DNA from: Kitasatospora sp. NBC_01246
Lineage (GTDB): Bacteria; Actinomycetota; Actinomycetes; Streptomycetales; Streptomycetaceae
Reading direction: 5' to 3'
DNA length: 64,000 nt
Assembly: GCF_036226505.1 (NCBI RefSeq)
Contig: NZ_CP108484.1
Location: 8,465,501 to 8,529,500, forward strand
Shown: positions 51,101 to 60,100 of the stretch, piece after piece
Numbering within the stretch: position 1 is the first letter of the stretch
Layout: each line of letters begins with the position of its first letter
Made by a program: the position numbers and the translations under genes
Notes under the pieces: model-generated
Databases searched by the model: none
What the model was told of the DNA's origin: nothing
The model's input: only the letters and a program-made list of their open reading frames with translations

Positions 51101-54100
51101 TGGGACGCGGTCCTCAAGCAGGTCAAGGAGCAGCTGCGGGCCGTTCCCCGGCACGGCCTGGGCCACGACGTGCTTGACCGGCTGGGCCGGATCGGGGCGG
51201 CGCAGGGCAGGACGGCGCAGGTCAGCTTCAACTACCTGGGGCGCATCGCGTTCCCGGACGGCCCGGACGGCCTGTACCGGGGCACCTTCCGCCCGCTGGA
51301 GCTGGACGCCGACCCCCTGGTCGAGCGCCCGCACGCCCTGGAGGTGGTCGGACGCCTCGACCGTGACGCGCTGGAGTTCAGCTGGTTCTACTCCGACCAG
51401 CGGTACCTGCCCTCCACCGTCGAGGCGCTGGCCGGACGGTTCGCCGACACGCTGGCCGACCTCGCCCGGCACGCGGCCCGGCCGGGCGCTGGCGGCCGCA
51501 CGCCGTCCGACTTCCCGCTCGTCCGGCTCGACCAGGCCGCCGTGGACCGCGTCGTGGGAGCCGAGCCGGGCGCCGTGGAGGACGTCCTGCCGCTGACACC
51601 GACCCAGACCGGCATGCTCTTCCACGCCCTCTCCCAGGCCGACAGCGCCGCCTACTTCCAGCAGCTGACCTTCGTCCTGGAGGGCGTACCCGACCCGGAC
51701 CGGCTGGCCGCGGCCTGGCAGCGGGTGACCGGGCGGAGCGCGGTGCTGCGCGGCCGCGTCCGGTGGCACGACGTGCCCGAGCCGTTGCTGGTGGTCGAAC
51801 GCCGCGCCCCCGTCCCGGTCACCGGCCTGGACTGGCGCGAGCTGACCGAGGAGGAGCGCCGCGAGCGGCTGGCCGACCTGCTGGACCGCGACCGCGCGAC
51901 CGGCATCGACCTTGCCCAGGCGCCGCTCCAGCGTCTGGTGCTCGCGCGGGTCTCGGAGACCGGGGTGCGCGTGGTCTGGTCCTTTCACCACCTGATCCTG
52001 GACGGCTGGAGCCTGTTCCAGGTGCTGTCGGACGTCTTCGCCTGCCACGCGGCGCTCTGCGCGGCGGGGCCGGACGCTCCGGACGTCCTCGACGGCCTCG
52101 ACATCCTCGACGTCCCGGACGGGACGGCGCAGCGCCCTCCCTACCGCGACTACCTGGCCTGGCTGCGCGAGCGCGACTGGGACCAGGCCGAGCAGCACTG
52201 GCGGGAGCGCCTCGGCGGCCTGACCGAGGCGACGCCGCTGCCCTGGGACCGCGAGCCGCGCGAGAGCCACCACGCGGAGTCCGGCCAGGCCGTGCGGGTG
52301 AGCGTGCCCGCGTCCGCCACCCGGGCCCTGGAAGGCTTCGCGAAGACCACCGGCCTCACCCTGAACACCCTGGTCCAGGGCGCCTGGGCGCTGCTGCTGG
52401 GGCGTCAGTCAGGCCGTGACGAGGTGGTGTTCGGCACCACGGTGTCCGGCCGGCCGGCCGAGCTGCCCGGCGCCGAGGCGATGACCGGCCTCTTCATCGC
52501 GACGCTGCCCACCCGCGCCGCGGTGCCGGCCGTCGGCACGCTGGTCGACTGGCTGCGCCGGCTCCAGTGGGAGCAGAACGAGGACCGGCGCTTCGACTTC
52601 GTGCCACTGACCCAAATGCGGACGTTCACCGGCCTTCCCGAGCGGACCGCCCTGTTCGACAGCATCGTCGTCTTCGAGAACTACCCGGTGGACGACGAAC
52701 TCGCCGCCGCCCACGGCCTGCGCCTGAGCGGCCTGGAGGGTGTCGAGACCACCAACTACCCCTTGAGCCTGGTGGCCTACCCGGGCCCTGAGCTGGCGCT
52801 GCGGCTCTGCTACGACCCGGAGCTGTTCGACGCCGCCACGGCTCGGCGGATGGCCGAGTACCTCACCGTCCTGCTGGCGGGTATGCCCGACGGCGCCCAG
52901 CGCCCGCCCGCCCGGCTGCCGCTGCTGAGCGCGGAGCGCCGCGCCCAGGTGCTCCACGCCTGGAACGACACCGCCACCGACCTGCCCGAGCGCAGCGTCG
53001 CCGAGCTGTTCGCCGAACAGGTGCGCCGCACGCCCGACGCCGTCGCGCTGGAAGCCGGCGACGAGCGACTCAGCTACCGGGAGCTCGACGCCCGCGCCGC
53101 CGCCCTGGCGCGCCGGCTGACCGCGCTCGGCGTCCGGGTCGAACGCCCGGTCGGCGTGCTGATGAACCGTTCGGTGTGGCTGATCATCGCCCAACTGGCA
53201 CTGGTCCGCACCGGCGGGGTGTACGTGCCGCTGGACGGGCGGGCGCCGCGCGAGCGGCTGCGCCGGACGCTGGCCGAGGCCGGCGCCGGGCTGGTGCTCA
53301 CCGACGCCGACTGGGAGCCGACGGCGCGCGACCTGTGCCCCGGCGACGGCGTCCTGCGCCCGGACGAGCCGACGCACGACGCGGCCGCCGAGGGCCGGCC
53401 CGATCAGGACGGTCCGGCGGTCCACCCCGACAACCTCCAGTACCTGATGTTCACCTCCGGCTCGACGGGCACGCCCAAGGGCGTCGCGGTGCGCCAGCGC
53501 GATGTCGCCGCGCTCGCCCTGGGCCGTGCCTTCACCGGCCACGACCGGGTGCTCGTGCACTCCCCGCACGCGTTCGACGCCTCCACCTACGAGGTGTGGG
53601 TGCCCCTGCTGCGCGGCGGCACGGCCGTGCTGGCCCCTCCGGTGGAACTGGACGCGGCCGTGGTCCGGCGCGCCGTCACCGAGCAGGGCGTGCGCCACCT
53701 CTGGCTGACCGCCGGCCTCTTCCGCCTCCTCGCCCAGGAGGACCCCGGCTGCCTGCGCGGCGCCCGGGAAGTGTGGACCGGTGGCGAGGCCGTGCCGGGC
53801 GCGGTGGTCCGCCGGGTCCTGGAGGCGTGCCCCGACCTCACCGTGGTCGACGGCTACGGTCCGACCGAGACGACCACCTTCGCCACCTGCCGGGTCTTCC
53901 GCGCCGGTGAGCCGCTGTCCGCGGTGCTGCCCATCGGACGCCCGCTGGACAACACCCGCGTCTACCTGCTCGACGACGCGCTCCAGCCGCAACCGCCCGG
54001 CATCGTGGGAGAGCTGTACATCGCCGGCGCCGGGCTCGCCCGGGGCTACGCCGGCCGGCCCGGCGAGACCGCCACCCGTTACCTGGCCGACCCGTTCGGG

Positions 54101-57100
54101 CCGCCGGGGGAGCGGATGTACCGCACCGGTGACACCGCGCGCTGGAGCGACGACGGCGAACTGCACTTCGTGGGGCGGGCGGACGACCAGATCAAGGTCC
54201 GCGGGTTCCGCATCGAACCCGCCGAGATCGAGGCGCGACTCACCGACCACCCGGACGTCGCCGAGGCGGTCGTCTCGCTCCACCAGGACGGCGGCCGCAA
54301 GCGGCTGGCCGCCCACCTGGTGCCGGCCGAAGGCGCCGCGGCGCCGTCCGCGACCGCCCTGCGCAGCCACCTGGCGGCCGACCTGCCCGACTACATGCTG
54401 CCCGCCGCGTTCGTCACGGTGCCCGAGCTGCCCCTGACGGCCAACGGCAAGGTCGACCGGCGCCGGCTGCCCGCCCCCGACTGGGCGGCGTCCGGAGACA
54501 GTGCCTACCGGGCACCGGCCACCGGGACCGAACAGGTGCTCGCCGCGATCTGGGCGGAGCTGCTCGGCGTGGACCGGGTCGGCGTCGACGACGACTTCTT
54601 CATGCTGGGCGGCGACTCGATCCTGAGCATCCAGGTCGTCTCGCGGGCCCGGGCAGCGGGGCTCGCGCTGACCCCCCGCGACCTGTTCCGGTTCCCCACC
54701 ATCGCCGCACTGGCCGTCATCACCGGCACGGCGGGCTCCGTCGCCGGCACCGAGCCGGTGAGCGGCGAGGTCGCCCTCGCGCCGATCCAGCACTGGTACC
54801 TCGACCCCCGCCCGCCGCAGGCCGGCTTCTTCAACCAGAGCGTGGTCGTGGAGACCCCCGGCCAGGTCGACCCGGACGTGCTGCGCCGCGCCCTGACGGC
54901 TCTGTGGGCGCACCACGACGCGCTGCGGTCACGCTTCACCGCCGAGCCGGACGGCGGCGTCCGCCAGCACTGCGCCCCGGCGGACGCCCCAGCGCCCGAG
55001 CTGCTCGAAGTCTGCGACCTGGCCGGCCTGGAACCGGGCGCGGCCGAGCGGGCCGAGGCCCTGGCCACCGCGGCGGCGCACGAAGGGTTCCGGCTGGAGA
55101 CCGGCCCGCTGCTCACCGCCCGCCTGTTCACCACCGGCGGCACCGGGCCCGCCCGGCTGCTGCTGGCCGTGCACCACCTGGTGGTCGACGGGGTCTCCTG
55201 GCGGGTGCTGCTGGAGGACCTGGAGACCGCCTACCGGCAGGCCGCGGCCGGTCGGCCGCTGCGCCTGCCCGCCCGGACGAGCTCGTTCCAGGAATGGACG
55301 CGCCGGTTGCGCGAGCACACGGCGAGCGGCGGGTTCGCCGGCCGGCGTGCCCACTGGACGGCGGTCGCCCGGCACAGCGCGGCGCCGCTGCCGGTGGACA
55401 GCGAGGGCGGCAACACCGCGGCCGACGTGCGCGCGGTGACGGTCCGGCTGGACCGGGAACGCACCGACGAACTGCTGCGCAAGGTCCCCGCGGTCTACCG
55501 GACCCGGATCGACGACGTCCTGCTCACCGCGCTCGGCCGGGTCGTCGCCCGATGGACCGGGCGGGACACCGTCGCCGTCGGGCTGGAGGGGCACGGGCGC
55601 GAGGACCAGTTCTTCGAGGACATCGATCTGTCCCGCACGGTCGGCTGGTTCACCACGCTCTTCCCCGTCGCCCTCCGGGTGCCCGAGGGGGACTGGGGCA
55701 CCGCGCTCAAGTCCGTGAAGGAGCAGCTGCGCGCGGTGCCCGACCGGGGCCTGGGCTACGGCGCGCTGCGCCACCTCGCCCAGGACGCCCAGCTGGTCGG
55801 TGCGGCGACTCCCGGCATCAGCTTCAACTACCTGGGCCGGTTCGACTGGTCGGACGAGGGCGCCGCCCTGGTGCGCGCGGTCCCCGGCGGGCTCGACGGC
55901 GCGCAGGCGCCCGGCGCGGCGCGCCCGCACCTGCTCGACGTAGTGGCCCGCGTCCAGGACGACCACCTGGAGATCAGCTGGTACTACAGCGCCGGCCGCC
56001 ACCACGAGCGGACCGTGGCCTCGCTGGCGGACGGCATGGTGAGCGCGCTGGAAGGCATCGTCGCCCACTGCGCCGACCCGGACGCCGGCGGCCGCACCCC
56101 CGCGGACTTCCCGCTGGCCCGCCTGGACCAGGCGGCCGTCGACCGGATCGTGGGGGACGGGCGCGACGTGGCGGACGTCTACCCGCTGACGCCGATGCAG
56201 GCCGGCATGCTCTTCCACAGCCTGCTCGAACCGGACGGCCGCACCTACCTCAACCAGGTGCAGCTGGTGCTGTCCGGGGTCACCGACCCGCACGCCCTGG
56301 CCGAGGCGTGGCAGCGGACCGCGGACGCCAACCCGGTCCTGCGCACCCGGCTGACCTGGGAGGAGAGCGCCGAGCCGCACCAGGTCGTCCAGCAGTGGGC
56401 CGCCGTGCCGGTGGCCCACCACGACTGGTCGCAGTGGCCGGCCGACCGGATCGAGCGCGAGACGGCCCGTCTGGTCGCCGAGGACCGGCAGGCCGGCCTC
56501 GACCTGCGCACGGCGCCGCTGATGCGGCTCGCCCTGATCCGGCTGTCACCGACCCGGGTGCGGATGGTGTGGACCTTCCACCACGTCCTGCTGGACGGGT
56601 GGAGCGCGGCTCAGGTCTTCGACGAGGTGTGCGAGCGGTACGACGCCCTCACCACCGGGCGGCCGCCGGCGGCGCCCGAGCGGGCTCCCTTCGGCCACTA
56701 CCTGGGCTGGCTGGCCGGGCAGGACCCCGCCCGGGCCGAGCGGCACTGGCGCGAGGCCCTCGCCGGATTCCCGGCCGCCACCCCGCTGCCCCGGGACCGG
56801 TGGCCCGTCGAGGCCCACCGCGCCTCCTCCGGCGCGTCGGTGCGCGTGGCGCTCGACGACGACCTGTCGCCGCGGCTGCGCGAGACGGCGCAACAGGCGG
56901 GGCTGACCGTCAACACCGTGCTGCAGGGTGCCTGGGCGCTGCTGCTCGCGCGCTGCGGCGGCGGCGACGACGTGGTGTTCGGCACCATCGTCTCCGGTCG
57001 GCCTGCCGAACTCCCCGGCGTGACCTCGATGGTGGGGCTGTTCATCAACACGCTGCCCACCCGGGTGCGGATCGAGGGACAGCGCCCGCTGCGGGAGTGG

Positions 57101-60100
57101 CTGCGTGCTCTGCAGGCCGCCCAGTCGGAGGACCGGCGCCACGGCTTCGTCTCGCTGGCGCAGCTGCAGACCTGGAGCGAGGTGCCCGGCGGGACCAGCC
57201 TGTTCGACAGCATCGTGGTCTTCGAGAACTACCCGTTCGACGAGGACGCGGTGAACCGTTACGGCCTGGCCGTCGAGGCCGAACGCGACGTGGAGCCCAC
57301 CAACTACCCGCTGTGCGTGGTGGTGGTGCCCGGCGAGGCGCTGTCGGTCAGCCTCGAGTACGACCCGGCCGCCTTCGACGCGGCGACCGTCGAGGCGCTC
57401 GGGGCGGGCCTGGCGACGCTGCTCGCGGCGATCGCGGCGGACCTCGAACAGTCGCCGGCCGACGTGCCGTTGCCGGACCCGCCGCGCGGACGCGCGGCCC
57501 TCGAACGGCTCGCGGCGGCGGTGGCCCCGGCGCCGGGGGGCACCCTGTCCGAGCCGCCGCGGGCCACCCCGGCCGCGGCCGGCGACCGGCCCTCGCGCAC
57601 CGGCACCGAGCGGCTGCTCGCCGCGATCTGGTCCGAGGTCCTCGGAGTGCCCGACGTGGGCCCGGACGACAACTACTTCGCGCTCGGCGGCGACTCGATC
57701 CTGGGGATCCAGATCGTCTCGGCCGCCCGCCGGGCCGGGCTCGCGCTGACCCCCCGGCACCTGTTCTCGCACCAGACACTGGCCGAACTCGCCCTGGCCG
57801 CCGAGGAGGCGCCGGTCGCGGCGGTCGTCGCCGAGCAGGGCGCGGTGGTGGGCGAGGTTCCGCTCACCCCCGTCCAGCACTGGCTGTTCGACACCCTGGG
57901 CGGTGACGCCCGCTTCACCCAGGGGGTCTCCTACCAGCTCGCGGCGGACGCCGACGAGACCCTGTTGCGCGCGGCCCTGACCGCCGTGCTGGCCCACCAC
58001 GACGCGCTGAGCCTCCGGTTCGAGCCGACCGGCCCCGGTCAGTGGCGCCAGTACGGAGCCGCCCCCGGCGGCGCGCCGGTCAGCCTGCGGGTGCACGACC
58101 TGCCCGGCGGTGAGCCGCGGGTCCTCGCGGCGGCGCTGCGCGAGGCCGCCGCCGACCTGGCGGACGGCTTCGACCTGGGCAGCGGGCCACTGCTGCGCGC
58201 CGCGCTGTGCCGCTTTGACGGCGCGGCGCACCCGGTCCTGCTGCTGGCCGCGCACCACCTGGTGGTGGACGCCGTCTCCTGGCGGCTGATCCTGGAGGAC
58301 CTGGAGCGCGCCTATCGCGCCCTGGGCGAAGGTCGCACGCCCGACCTCGGGGCCAAGAGCACCTCGTTCCAGGCCTGGGCCCGCCGGCTCGCCGCGCACA
58401 CCGCGGCCGGCGGCTTCGACGACGAACTCGTCCACTGGCAGGGCCTCGACGACGGGGACGGCGCGATCGTGCTGCCGAGGGACCTCGACGGCGCCAACAC
58501 GGCGGCCGTCGAGGAGGCGCTGACCGTCGGCCTGGACGCCGAGGAGACCCGCCGGCTGCTCCAGGACGTGCCGGAGGTCTACCGGACCCGGGTCAACGAC
58601 GTCCTGCTCTGCGCCCTGGGCCGCGTGCTGTCCCGCTGGACCGGCCGGGACCGGGTGGTGGTGACCCTGGAGGGCCACGGCCGGGAGGAGCTGTTCGACG
58701 ACGTCGACCTCGCCCGGACCGTCGGCTGGTTCACCACGATGTACCCCGTCGCCCTGGAGGTGCCCCGGGACGCGGACACCGGTGGCGCGCTGAAGGCGGT
58801 CAAGGAGAGCCTGCGCGCGGTGCCGCGCGGCGGACTCGGCTACGGCGCGCTTCGCCACCTGCGACCCGCCGGGGGACCGCCGCTGCCGGAGCTGCCGCGG
58901 ATCGGCTTCAACTACCTGGGGCGCCAGGACCGGAACCACCCACCGGGCGGTCTGCTGCACGCGCCGTCCGGCCCGCTCGGCGGCGGTATGGACCCCTCGG
59001 CCGAGCGGCCGCACCTCCTCGACGTCCTCGGGCAGGTGAGCGAGGGGCGGCTGGAGTTCACCTGGTCGTACTCCCGGGAGGTGCACCGGCGGGAGACCGT
59101 CGCCCGGCTGGCGGCCGAACTGGCCGACGAGCTGCGGGCGATCATCCGCCACTGCGCCGAGCCCGGCGCCGGGGGCCGCACGCCCTCCGACTTCCCGCTC
59201 GCTCCGCTGGACCAGCCGGCCGTCGACCGGCTGGCGGGCACCGGGCGGGAGGTGGTGGAGATCTACCCGCTCACGCCGACCCAGACCGGCATGGTCGTGC
59301 ACGGCCTCGACGAGGCGGGGAACGGCCTCTACGTCGAGCAGCTCACCTTCGTGCTGGACGGCGCCCGCGACCCGCGACTGCTGGCCGCCGCCTGGCAGCA
59401 CGTGGTCGACCGCACACCGGTGCTGCGCACCTCCGTGGTGCTGCACGACGTGCCCGTACCCCTTCAGGTGGTGCACCGGCAGGCGACCCTGCCCGTCACC
59501 GAGCACGACTGGAGCGCCGTGGCGCCCGAGCGGCTCGGGACGGAGCTGGAACTGTTCCTCGCCGAGCTGCGGGGCCGCCCGCTGGGCCTGGACCGGGCCC
59601 CGCTGCTGCGGCTCGACCTGGTCCGGCTCGGCCCGGACGCGGTGCGCGTGGTGTGGACCTTCCACCACGTCCTGCTGGACGGGTGGAGCGTCTTCCAGGT
59701 CCTGTCGGATGTGCTGGCCGCCCACGCGGCGCTCGCCCGCGGCGAGCGGCCGAGCCTGCCCGAGCGTCGGCCCTTCGCGGACTACGCGGGCTGGCTGGCC
59801 GGCCGCGACACCGGCCGGGCGGCGGACCACTGGCGGGGCGCCCTGGTGGACCTCGCCACGCCCACCGCGCTGCCCTACGACCGCAGGCCCGGTCGGGACG
59901 CGACGGCCTGCTCCGGGGTCTGGCTGTCGCAGCGGCTCGGCGCGGCCGAGACCCACCGCCTCCAGGAGTTCGCCCGTCGCCACCGCCTCACCCTGAACAC
60001 CCTGGTCCAGGGGGCCTGGGCGTTGCTGCTCTCGCGCTGGAGCGGCCAGTCGCAGGTGTGCTTCGGCACCACCGTCTCCGGGCGGCCGGCCGACCTGGTC

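Noticed and set aside
57472..57600. Possibility that the missing A domain is due to a frameshift
   Set aside because: The frame is continuous from C4 through T4 and no A-domain motif occurs in any frame here; only an assembly collapse or true absence remains.
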